Assembly (NCBI GenBank): GCA_028829895.1
Contig: CM054182.1
Coordinates: forward strand, 15,369,001-15,433,000
Direction of reading: 5' to 3'
Source of the DNA: Sinotaia quadrata
Lineage: Eukaryota > Mollusca > Gastropoda > Architaenioglossa > Viviparidae
DNA: 64,000 bases
Below the pieces are notes generated by a model. The model ran no database searches and had not been told where the DNA came from. It saw only the letters and a program-made list of their open reading frames with translations. Shown here one piece after another: positions 38,401-49,643 of this stretch; position 1 is the stretch's first letter, and each line of letters starts with the position of its first letter. The translations under genes were made by a program, and so were the position numbers.

Positions 38401-41400
38401 CTTGCCTATCTTTGATGAAAGCAAGTGATGCTTACCTATTTTAGATGGGAAGAGGGTTTCATCATCTAACTGATCCTGAACCCATGTCATAAGATAATCA
38501 ATATACTTTGGTGCTGAACATTTGATGGGTTTCTTGATGGTAGTTCCATCAGCCCAATGGTATTCATACTTGGGGCCTGCAGACATAACAGGACAGGTTT
38601 CTTCCAGGCAAAATTCTGTGATTGTCCCATAAAGCATGTTGATTTGATTAAAAAAGTCCACAGCTAGAGAAAAAGGAAAACAAAGTCATATCAATGATGA
38701 GCATTAGTACAAATTTTAGATATACTGTGTTTAAATTTTAAGCAAATTTTACCATTTTCTATCAAGCAAAAAATATTTCTGATAAAAAGAACTATGGTTA
38801 CAAGAAACCCATATCATTAATAATAAATATTAATATATATATTATACAAATTTTAAAGGAAGCCATATTAAACATCACTACCAAAACACAAATGAACTCT
38901 TAGACAAGCACAAAGAACCATCACTGAATGCTTAACTGCAAGTCACAAATTTACTAAATATCAAGCAGAATGATGAATTTTGCTGAACTTACTATGCTGT
39001 TTTATTTCCAAGGTAATAGAACAATATGTGTTTGCATGTTTATGTGTTCATAAGCAGGTTCAGATGTGTACAAGCTGAAAGCAAAAATGATTAAGCAAAA
39101 ATACTTAGAATCACATTCCATTACTTTAACAAAATTTTCAGTATTCAAGTTTCAACATAAAGGGATAATAAAATTATACAAAAAAGTAAGTACAAAAGTT
39201 ATTCAAACTGACACACCTCAACTATTATGAAAATTGACAAAGTTGTTCATCCCAGAATGGCAGAAACCAATCAGAAAGAGTAAAAGTGAACTGAATGAAA
39301 CTGAAGATAGCATAACCCATCTTTGACTGAAAATGAAGTCAGCTTAACCTATTTAAATGCAAACAAACATGTAAATGAACACTAAAGAAAAATGGGTCAT
39401 TCTCTGTAAACCATTTTTGACATGATGAAGTGCAAAAAAGAAGGTAGATTAAAGCTAAAAGTGTTAAGTCTACAACAGGGTCGAATAGGCTCACACACAA
39501 ACATAAGAAAAGATAAAAATTATAAAAATGTTGATGTTATAGGAGTTTGAAATATGAAAAAGCACATTTCTGTTCAAACTTTAGAAAGTAAAGTTGAGAT
39601 GTGTTTACCCAGAATTATTTTTAAAATAAACAATATAATTATCTCATTGCAATGAATATATTTTCTAATTATTAAGTTATTTATTTAAAACACGTGGAAA
39701 CCTTATTCAACTCCCACCATAAGCTATTTTTCTCAAACATAAAATTTATTATATTGCAAAGATACTATTGAGTAATAAGCAAAGTGTCTATCTAAATATA
39801 ATTTTTAAAAATAATTGTGATGTTTATATTATTACCCTTACTCGCTCAGGTTTAAAACATACACGCAAGCAATGTGAAACTTTAAACGCAAAAGAAACCA
39901 TTTGGGTACGTACAAAAATATTTAAGCTATTTATGATAATCAATTTATTTAAAATATATTAAGATTATAAGAAATCTCAGCTTTTTTCAAAAGTCGGTGA
40001 CTCCAAAAATTTTGGTGCATTAACATCCCATTCTCAATGTGATATTTGATGGAATCAAGAGCCATTTTTCTTAAATGGTACTTACACCATCACAACAAGA
40101 CAAAATGAAATGAGTTATCTTTCCACAATATGGTGCCTTGCTGTTATTTCTTTGGCTTTATTGTCAGTTAAACACAACATTTTGCCAACATGGCTGTGAT
40201 TGGAAGCTGTTGCGTTGGTGCAGAAACTCCAATAAACAGCATTCTCAACAGGATGATACTGTGACAGATGACGAGACATATTTGTGATATGTCCATTATA
40301 AGCAATCTTGGGATGCTTACAAACCATAACAGTGCAGTACACTTTGTTCATGTACTCCACTATTGGCATTTGACCATCATTTGATTTAAAACCAAAATGT
40401 TTCCACAGACTAGCATTTTTTGGCCTTTGCAAGCGGTTTGTAACTGTACCTGTTATCCATTTTAATGGTATTTGTGTTATCCATTTAAACGGTATTTAAA
40501 ATATACACATTAAGTTTAAACTGTGCGCAAAAGCGCTACATTGCTGTCTATACTCGATCAACCGCCAGTAATGGAGCGCGCTTGGTGTATTTGGCTAGGT
40601 GTTTTATGTTTCGTGTGCAATCTTTTACGAAAATTAACATTGACGACGATTCTCGCGAGACTGACTGATCGATCGGAGCCCTAGTCTAAGGTTCAAGAAG
40701 AAGTTCAAATTTCCATTTCTGTTCCAAACCAATTAAAAATAAGTGAGAATGTGTCTAAGGTTCATGAAATGAGTTCAAAATTTCATTTCTGTTTTTTTAA
40801 CAAAATAGAGAAAAACTTAATTAGTTATGGACAATTAATTAATTAATAATAATCATAACCATTAACTAGGTGGCATTGGCATTACATATAGCACACACAA
40901 TAAAATATTAATTTGATCACATTTATCTATGTGAATTGATTTAATGCTGAGCATAATAAAGTCAAAATACAGATCTTGACTAAGAGTAGATAGTCCCAAT
41001 GCCAACACTTTACGGACAAAAATTCACAAACATGCACAAATTTTCTAAAATTTACCACAGAGTGGTTTCCTTCACATTAAACCTCAAACAACCATTTTTA
41101 AAATAAAGATCGATATATAGCCTTTCAAACTGTGTTGTTTTGTTTCCGAATGTTATTATAGTATCCATAACCTTTGACTTAAGGGTTGCAACAAAAATGG
41201 GTCAAATGTCATGCCACACACAAAAATATAAATTCAGTTTGGGGTACCATGTTTTTAAAAAAAAAAAATGCTCATGTGTGTGTGTGTGTTCCAAGCTTTT
41301 CTAACCCCAAATCTGATTGGTTCAATAAATAGAGGACAGATAATTCTCCACACTATTATTTTTTTCACTTTTATATGCTGCAAATAACCAAATAATTTTT

Positions 41401-41870
41401 CAAAGCAAAAAAGTTCACGATGTATTTTTCAGATGAAATATTTATCACAAATTTGTCAAAAAAATAAAATTGTTTGCAGAATTTCAATATCTTTCCACTG
41501 ATATGCCATTGCCTGCAATTAGTGATCCTTGGAATATCCACAAAATGAAAACCCAGTGGTACACACTCTGGGTAAGTCATGATTTCCATGTCTGAAGCAT
41601 ACTGCATTGATGCTACCACTGATATTTCTGTCATATACGAACAGTTGAAACCACTTATTGGTATCATCTTTTGGTAAGCAATTATTAATGATTACTTTAC
41701 TCTGTGATTATTTATTTTGGTGACAAATCTCTATTTTTTAAAAAGCAGAACGATTAATTTTATCCTCAATAATACCACTTCTGCAGTTTGAAAATAGATT
41801 AGTTGTGCGTCACCCTATCGCGAAAGTTTGATTGCTTTTATCTTTCAATACAAATTTTTAAGTACCAGAT

Positions 41871-41901
<31 letters not shown>

Positions 41902-44900
41902 TATTTTGTTTACTAAATTAATTTTAGTCATAATGGTAATTTTATTAGTTAGAAAAATAGTTTTAAAACGATAATTTAAGCAAGAAAAGATAACTCTCGA
42001 TGCAAAAATAGTAAACAATTGAAACACTTGGATCTTTGAAATGTTTATTTCAAGCAGTGTATTTACTATAATACTAAGATATTTTATTTAGTACATGTTT
42101 TAATATATGCAAATCTTGACTATGTTTGCCTGTTTTGCTTTAAATTTGAACACGTTTTTCTCTTAATTTAAAAAAAATTATATTTAACTTCTGTGGGGTT
42201 TTTTGGGTTTTATGATCTCTGATGGTACATAAATGAAGAATAAGTTAACAGGAGGACTTTTATATTATATTATTTAATTAGTAAAGGTAGCATATTCATT
42301 AAGTTGTACAGTTATTATATTTAATATTTTGAATTTGAGCAAACTTAATAACTCTTGTATATTTTCTTTTAAGAAATGAAAACTGGCTGATGAACACATA
42401 TAGTTTTGACTCCACATTATTTAATAATTAATAGGGGTATGTTAATAAAGGTTTCTCTACTGAATTTTTGGATATTTTATTTTTAGTAAATTTTATATTT
42501 CTTATATATTACAATTTTTAAAAAAAGAAGAAAAGGTCTCTCGTTTGGCTAAGACTTGTTTGATGTCATCTAGAAAATACCAAAGGTTGGAGGGCCTTGT
42601 TTAGATAGAGCCACCATTATAAACTTACTTCAGGCAGGTTGCACCATCACTGCTAAGAAAAATATGTTTCAGCTCCAGATAAATACCACAGGATGATTAT
42701 GGGTGCTAAAAGTACTTAAAAATCAAAGGTAAAGATGTCAAAACCTGTCTTGATAATTTGTGCATATATTTGCAAGAAGGTGAGCCAGTATCTGAGAGTG
42801 CACATGTAGAGCTGTTAGAGAAGCCTAGATGTAATGGAGGTGATCAGAACAACTGATCTAGATAGTGTTCCAAGCAGCCCTGTACCAAAGAGCCTGAAAC
42901 AAGATGCTGGATTTACAAGCCAAGGGGAGTATGTTTCATTGGTGAGGCATTAGAAGTTCAGAGTGCCAGCAGTACTAAGATAATATTTATGGAACAGTAT
43001 GGAAATAAGAATATTCTGAAGTGGGGTGATAACATGGACTGTGTTGATGGGTTGCCAAGTTTCTTTTTAAATGGGGTTTAATGGAGACAGCCAACAGAAG
43101 AACCTGGACAGCTGTTGACTAAAGTGCATTACAGGAAGAATTTTCTAATTATATATATATAAATGCAATTAATATATGAATATGTGTTGTGCATATTCAT
43201 TGTGTAAATAAATATCACAGAATTGAATGTTTTATTAATAGTGTACATTATTATTATATTAAATATCATGTCACTAATGTGTATTTAATTTATGTACATC
43301 TGGATAGAGTTTTAAGCAATAAAGTTTTTATACTGTAAATCTTCTGTTTTTTAAAATGAGAGCAAGTCCTAAGCACAAATAACAACTAAGTTGGAATTAC
43401 AGCTGACTTAAAGAAAAACGCCCCTGGAGCTGTTTACTGGGTCACACACACAGGTATAACATCAGGACTTCTTTCTTCACATGAAATTTGTATATAAATA
43501 AATATATATTACTTTTAAAAGACTCTTATTTTAATAACATATTAGCATTTATCTACCAGTTTTGCAAAATGAAATAAATAAAATGAAAGGTAATTCCTTA
43601 CTTTTGAATGTCACCAATACCTTATTTTAATAACATATATTAGAATTTCTCTACCAGTTTTGCAAAATGAAATAAAATGAAAAGTAATTCCTTACTGTTT
43701 ACTGCCACCCATTCATTTAAGTCCTCTCCTTCTGGTAACATGACAGCCAAGCGCAAGTTTCCACTTCCAAGTGTAACTGCTGCATGTTTCATTAGGTCAT
43801 ACTGATGTGTGCCTTCAGGAATATTCTTCTTAGGTTTAAATGTCTTGTTATTTCGGCTTCCACTGGGTGAAAAATTTTGGAAAAAAAACACATTACTGTA
43901 ATGTTAATGTAACAATCTTAATATTACTAACTGGCCAAATTCCTTCAATTTATTTTGAATGTATTTAACTTCCAATAAGTTTCTCTTCAATGTTTTCATA
44001 ACGAGAGAATTTCAGTATATACTATAAGATTTACATATATACTTTATATATTATTAATGACCTTTTATTTGTTTTTTAATGAGTAGATATTGGGGAGGTT
44101 GCATTGCTGTGATAAAAATCTGCATCAAGAATTTCAAAAGTGGTAGCATAAGTCATACATCAGAGAAGTTTACTTTTATTATTGACATATCATTCATTCT
44201 TTAAATTAAATGTCAGTGTACTTTAAATAGGTTTGTTAAATTATATTTATCCTAAATTAATTTTAGTTTTAAAAGTACATCAACAAACATAAAATTACTG
44301 AACATCTAATATAGTCAGTATCTTGTGACTTTCTGAATCAAATGTGAGAGATAGTGCTCATTTAATAAACATTTTTATTAATAAAATGTGATATTTTCTT
44401 AATTATTTTATAGACTAAGATGCTTTAGCATATAATGATGAATTTGTCAAATACAAATTAGCAACCAAGTGCCAAAATGACAATGTATTCAAGTGTCTGT
44501 AAGCTGATTAAGTGGATTTGTTCCGTAACGTCTGATTGCCAAAATGTGCAAATTACCCTCTTAGTCTCCAATGCAGTTATACAAATTACAAGACTCAAGA
44601 GTAATGAAATAAAAAAATCTTGCAAACATAACAATAAATGAATAATTCTTCATTCAATCACGTTAAATAAAATATCCACTGGATGGAAAATGATGGGACT
44701 GCAACAACAAAATTATGCATGTAATCAATTCAATGAACACAATTCATTTTTTAAAATTCTAAGGATGACATAGCTTCCTCTTCACAAAATCTTTAAAGTG
44801 TCCAAGTATTACAGTATCTAATTAACATTTCTGAAATATTTATTCCTGAATAACAGTTACCTATATTCTAGTAAATACCTAACAATAACTGCAAACTTAC

Positions 44901-45569
44901 TTAATTCACATTTTCATCCACAATACCATTATATTATTATTAATGTACATGTTTAATTATCTAATATATTTAAATGATTCATAATAATTATTAATATTAT
45001 GTTGTTACCAGTAAATACCAATAATATAGCCTATAAAAAGTATAAAACATCCTACTATGTCAACTTATTATTTTCAATTCATACTTTTTATAAAGACAAG
45101 TGTGGCTTAGTTAAAATCTTCACTTCACAAAAATCATAATATGATTCATATTCATAGAGTAGGCCCTATAAATAAAGAATTAAATTACTTCTATTTAACT
45201 ATTGCTCTAGTAGTAGTACTAGTCGCAATGCATAGAGATATACAGCATATAAACACAAACGGATACACGTAACTAAACTCGTAATAATGAATAAATGTAT
45301 GAACTTGAATATAACTAGTTATAAGGCCTACTGACTTGATAATTTAAGTTGTAATTGAACATATTTTCTAAGTGCACAGATTTAATTAACAAAAGCAAAC
45401 ATAAACTACAAATATATTTCAAAATTTTCTTCATTGCTTTCCAATATTAAACTTTGCATTTCTAGTGCCAATCTATAGTCATCACTACGGAAACCATTTG
45501 TACATTTATTTATTTAATCGTAAACACTGATTTTTAGGGTCTAACAAGAACTTACAAAAAGAAGCTCAT
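35441..45569 (-). CDS. MOB1: MOB1 kinase activator (Mps one binder 1), 4 exons, 216 aa
   Basis: Scaffold and co-activator of LATS/NDR kinases in the Hippo pathway, acting in the cytoplasm. Coding exons on minus: 45569-45556 (only 14 nt, ending within codon 5), 43862-43696, 38663-38436 and 35682-35441 with TAA. All GT-AG phases close to 651 nt, giving 216 residues, the same length as human MOB1A/B. The protein begins MSFFFGSRNNKTFKPKKN. Zinc ligands Cys79 and Cys84 (EFCLEETCP) and the His pair of HIYHQHF (161 and 166) are present. The MST phosphorylation sites Thr12 and Thr35 are conserved (KTFKP and VTLGS). It is near-identical to MOB1 through YEYHWADGT and YLMTWVQDQLDDETLFPSKIG. It is head to head with hnRNP H/F. 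MOB1 rather than MOB2/3/4 is clear. Confidence 0.97.
35975..36065. repeat. Possible diverged left end of the 12-bp-TIR family
   Basis: GGGTAGTACCAACATCGCT, then GTGCATAAACTTTTGG and TTTTCCGTAGCA, parallels the first 80 bases of the element at 36338. It sits about 360 bases before that element. Confidence 0.4.
36338..38035. mobile_element. 1.7 kb element with 12-bp TIRs and 7-bp target duplication
   Basis: The left end TAGGTAGTCCCA (36338-36349) and right end TGGGACTACCTA (38024-38035) are perfect inverted copies. ATATAAA flanks both ends (36331-36337 and 38036-38042). If the element instead begins inside a TA, it would be a TA-target insertion. No intact transposase is present; short minus-strand frames (for example 36778-36554) are unrecognised, so it looks non-autonomous. 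Inside, a phrase like GATCATTTTGATATGTGAAC then AGTTTTAGAGATAT recurs in diverged form. It lies in MOB1 intron 3. Partial relatives occur at 35975, 40987, 50040 and 63830 (reverse). Superfamily not assigned. Confidence 0.75.
38090..38435 (-). repeat. Diverged repeats resembling the MOB1 exon 3 / intron 3 boundary
   Basis: Several imperfect copies of a phrase like CAGTTGATCTTTACA..TTTTAGATGGGAAAA occur just inside intron 3. The boundary itself reads CTTACCTATTTTAGATGGGA, and CTTGCCTATCTTTGATGAAA at 38401 looks like a decoy copy of it. They could have arisen by tandem duplication of the splice-donor region. Confidence 0.45.
39397..39680. repeat. Dispersed repeat in MOB1 intron 2, partner of 12843-13330
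   Basis: It shares ACATAAGAAAAGATAAAAAT, TATAAAAATGTTGATGTTAT and CAATATAATTATCTCATT with the copy in lipase intron 2, in the same orientation. Non-coding. Confidence 0.7.
40115..40470 (-). pseudogene. BED-type zinc finger fragment, hAT transposase N-terminus
   Basis: A minus frame of about 105 codons contains SLWKHFGFKSNDG, VYCTVMVCKHPK and GHITNMSRHLSQYHP. This is a BED finger with aromatic W..FGF start, a Cys pair (spaced by four residues here rather than the usual two), and a closing H-x4-H. It ends KAKEITARHHIVER, where hAT proteins normally continue into the catalytic core, so the protein is truncated. TTG rather than ATG begins the open frame and no upstream ATG is convincing. At 40676-40683 the sequence GAGCCCTA is the complement of a TAGGGCTC end and could be one terminus of the element. 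Confidence 0.6.
40987..41670. repeat. Partial copy of the 12-bp-TIR family
   Basis: It begins TAGATAGTCCCAATG and follows the element at 36338 for about 680 bases in the same orientation. Shared landmarks are TTACGGA, TTCACA.TAAACCT, AACCATTT, TTATTATA.TATCC, GGGGTACCATGTTTT and CAGTTGAAACCA.TTATTG. The right end is missing. It lies in MOB1 intron 2. Confidence 0.7.
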
Positions 45570-45968
45570 CTTCGGAAATTTTCTTCCAAAAATACTTTGC
45601 TAATAAAGCTAAATAGGTGATTAATCTTCAAATAAATTTCTGTCGATCATTTACTGTAACATGTCTTCGATGATTTTAGATTTTATGCAGTCTTTACTGT
45701 AGCAAATAAACAAAATGGCGACAAAGTTTTTATCACGTACAAGGAAGGAAACGACAATATGCAACGAGAACATATAAACAAATAAATACAGAACTTTATT
45801 TTAATTAATTTCCACCGTAATTAACATTATTTTAACAAATACTTATTGTTCGTGCTTTATAAGTCATTTATGTTATTTATTTTTGTTATGCTAAACTTTT
45901 TACCATAAGAGTTATAATTACCCATGATTCATTTTTACCGCCGACGCCATCTTGCGTTTGGTTATCAC
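45570..45968. promoter_or_regulatory. Probable bidirectional promoter, MOB1 (-) / hnRNP H/F (+)
   Basis: About 400 bp separate the MOB1 ATG (45569, minus) from the hnRNP leader exon (ending 45977, plus). Two YY1-like sites are visible: AAAATGGCG at 45712-45720 (plus) and CAAGATGGC read on minus at 45946-45954. YY1 motifs near the start are typical of TATA-less housekeeping promoters. No TATA box in a convincing position. Transcription start sites are inferred, not seen. Confidence 0.5.
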
Positions 45969-45977
45969 ATGGGGAAG
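45935..45977 (+). other. Probable 5' leader exon of the hnRNP H/F gene
   Basis: GC-richer sequence ends in GGGGAAG followed by the donor GTAATA at 45978. The next acceptor in sense is TTATGCAG at 49641-49643, directly before the ATG at 49644. The leader's last nine bases read ATG GGG AAG, in frame with the downstream ATG, so two starts are possible (MGKMSESD or MSESD). The second ATG has the better context (A at -3). The upstream limit of the exon is not visible. Confidence 0.5.
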
Positions 45978-46429
45978 GTAATATTCAAATTGAAACATTG
46001 CTATATTTTATTGCTCAATAATAAACTTATTTTTATGTGTAACTGTAAGTGAATATATCTTAATTAATCTTATTTTAATATAAGACTATACTGCTTTTTT
46101 GTTACGAGTTTTTTTAGTCATTATAAAAGTAAACATCACTCTTATAGGCCTATCTTTCTGCGAGTCGAAAAGAAAAAGGTTTCCTCAAAATTGTGATAAT
46201 ATTTATTAGCATTTTGCATAACATTGGACAGAAGAGTAGAGCATGCCTTCAGAGTAGCAAGGGTTAAAACAAATACATGTACACTAATGAATGTGATCAT
46301 GGACATTAAAATTAGAAATGCACGGTCTATGCGATTTCATGTGAAACCCCCCCGCCCCAACAACAAAAAAAAAAAAATGGCTACAATGAGATCGCACCTA
46401 ACCAACAAAACCTGTGAATAGGTTTTAAA

Positions 46430-49110
46430 CCACATGATATTTCTTGTGATTGATCGAGGACTCTATCCCGATTTTGCATAAACTTAGAGTACGTTATAAT
46501 TAAGAAACGCGTTTTGTTACAAATTAAGTAATTTTATTATGACTGCCATTGGCATTTTGGTTAGGCCTACATATTTGTCATACGATAGTTTATGCCCTAA
46601 CTTATTACGTAGTACAATTAGTCTTTACATTATAACATGATACCATATTCCAAACCAGAGAAAGTATATCGTAACAAAGTTAACATTTTAACATTTTTGT
46701 TATAACAACCTTTTGTCACAATACTGTAGGCTATATTTTGTTGTGAGCTAGGAAAATACGAAAAGAATGGAGCCTATTTTAATAGTTTTAATACTCTTTA
46801 TGTGTCTGTGAAAATAACAGTATAGTCAATAGTGTGATTGCATTTAGTAAACGATGATGGTGATATTACTTCACAAATATAGATTTTGTTCCCCCCAAAA
46901 TTATAACTCGTGAAATTATAATCTAGATAGGGCATTTGTATATGGGCCCCATATTTGTAGACATTCCATTGTAAGACTAAGACAGGAGTAGTACTAGTAG
47001 CATAGTTCCCCAGAGATGCTTGAGCTTTTGAGCATATGAACAGTTTATCAAGCACTGAAGCAGACACCTCAGTACTAGACCATCAATCTAATACTAATAG
47101 GCTTATGTCTGCTTGCAGCACAATTCTAAACCGCTTAAACATTTAAGTTAATTCTGCTGCTCTTGCAGACTAAATTTACAAATATTTTGCTACTTGGCTT
47201 ACTGTGACTCTAGACAGTTTCTAAGTTTGATTGAAACATTTTTATTGGAAAAACTAAGCTATAGTAACACTTAACAAATCAAAATCACTTCAAGTAGATA
47301 CCAACAGCTAAATCTTTTTTTTAATGAGTGTAACTGCTTAAAATAATTTTCTTTAAGTACATGAAAATGTCAGAAAAACAAACAAAAAAAAGAAGTGATT
47401 ATCTTTATTGGTTACTGAGGTATACCCTTTATAATCAAGAATTTGCATTGCATCACAAATTTAACAAGTTGCACTTCCTACAAAAGAAGTTGTTGTGAGC
47501 AAATAGCAGGGAAATGGAATCATTTGAAATTATTATTATGCAACTAGCATGTCAAAGTTCCTCTAAATAGTAAATTTTTGCACCCCAATTTCCATGAAAC
47601 TGTAATTTTTAGGTCAACCAATGATTGATGTAATACTTAATAGATTGGTAGGTATAATTTTTTTCAGTCCCTATTACCTACAACAATGACATTTCTTCCA
47701 TCATGGCCTATCACTTACACTTAAAGATATACATCAGCAAAATTTGAAAAAAATCATCTATTTTCATAATATAAACAGTTGATTTTTCGAAAAGTATAAC
47801 AGAAAATCATAAATATTTTAAATACCTCTGCATTTAAAGCAATGAATATTGGTGTTTTGACTGTATATGCTCCATGTTAAAATATATCCAACAACACTTA
47901 TTTATACATTTTACTTCGCCATTTGCTAAAAAAATATGGGCTAGTGGGGGTGTTATCCGGTTGGTGGAACAACTATTAATTATTGCAGATATACTATATG
48001 ATATAATCATATAGCCATTAATATTTGCTTATTAACTGCCTTTGATATATATAGCATTCAAATATTTATTTTGGGTGGGCAGTTATGAAGGATAATTATT
48101 GGTGATGGTTAAACTTTAAAAAAAGCATAGTACACTCAACAAGACTAAGCACACAAAATCAACTTTATCTTAAATTTAATTAACTAATAATTATTTTTAG
48201 TCATATACTTCTTTGGTCACTTAAAACAGTTAAATGACACTAGATATCTTGGTTCTGCTGATGAAATAACTTCACAGACTAATTGTAATGTTAGGCCAGA
48301 AAATATAATTGATTTAATTTATTTTAATAGTTTACAAATTAATAATAATATATATACATGTATATATTTTTTAATTGACAGTATTGGTGTATAAAATCTA
48401 TAAAACCTTAGTTAATGCATTTCAGAGACTAACAGAACTGAACTCATCTTCATCAACTAATGTGTCAAACAAATGATGCCTTAATAGACGGACTTTTAGT
48501 AAATGCTGTCACACATTTTTTACTGTATAGGTATCCTCAGACTCAGAGTGCACTTACAAGATAGAACTAATATCAGTCCCCATTTTGCATGCTTTAGCTA
48601 TCTCCATTCTGACTCCTTCGGTTTCTTTCTTCGCATCAGAACCAAAAACCTATTCAACACTTCTGAGCCAACGATCCTATGAAGAAAATTATTCACAACT
48701 TTCCTGGAGCATTTAATGCACATAATGTTGAATTGCATGAGAAGCCTTTTTGTCAAGGGCTGTTGGGGGATGTTTGTGGGTCTTCATCGATTACTGTAAA
48801 GAAAAAACATGCATGCTCAATATTCAGTAATCTTAAATGCAATATTGTGATTATTTTTAATACAAAAGGCTGCATTTATAAAACTAATTGCTACATATTT
48901 TTCTTAAAGTTTTGTAAATCTGATTTTGCATCAAATCAAATATTGTTTGGATTTGTTATTATTTATTGACAGATTATTGTTAATCAGTTTAGCTAGAAAA
49001 TTCCCAAGAGGGATGGTGTCAGCTCAGAGCCTGGCACAAAATTATAAAATTATTTATAAACATAATACTGTGGAGTTTATCTGCATTTACCTAGTATACA
49101 TTTGCTTTTA
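46430..49110. other. hnRNP H/F first intron, no other gene seen
   Basis: AT-rich intronic sequence. Open frames at 46798-47067 (minus) and 48679-48969 (plus) show no recognisable family and have AT-driven composition. Confidence 0.4.
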
Positions 49111-49112
49111 AT

Positions 49113-49375
49113 GACCGGACTTCCTGCCACACCAAATTCAAGTGATTAGACAGTAGAATTCTCTTTATCATGTAAACTTTTGATCTAAGCCCACTGGATG
49201 GTCTTGTTCTTGTAAATTTTAACCATTGGATAATAAAACTAATCATCCAGTTGGAACTGGTTTACATTGCATCAGCATTTTCTAGCATATTCTCGAGTGT
49301 TTACTCCAACTCTGACACAAAAATGCCGTCATGTGGTCGGTTTACTCTGACAATTTAACAATTTATATAGCAATT
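49113..49375. repeat. Dispersed repeat, copy 3
   Basis: Matches 17865-18130: GGACTTCCTGCCACACCAAA, TTCAAGTGATTAGA, TAGAATTCTCT, TCCAGTTGGAACTGGTTTAC, GCATCAGCA, TCTAGCATATTCTC and TTTACTCCAACTCTGACAC. It lies in hnRNP H/F intron 1, upstream of the first RRM exon. Confidence 0.75.
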
Positions 49376-49643
49376 AACTTTTGTTACTAAAATGGTTATG
49401 TTTTAAGGAGTCAGTTTTTCTTCTTTTAAAAAAGAATTAATGACACAAACATTTCCTTTTTTTTCTGTTCTCACATATAGAACACAACCATTTCATTCTG
49501 TCACAAATATTGCTTGGATTTTTTCTAAAAGTATACTTTACTTTTACATTATTTACTAATTTAGTATTATAAAAATTTTGTTAATTGAAAATATTTTTAT
49601 ATCAAGTTTAAACTTGTTTGCCTTAACTTTTGTTCTTATGCAG

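Noticed and set aside
45715..45780. Small plus frame starting MATKFLSRT
   Set aside because: The ATGGCG is better explained as a YY1-type promoter motif between two divergent genes; the frame is about 20 codons with no homology.
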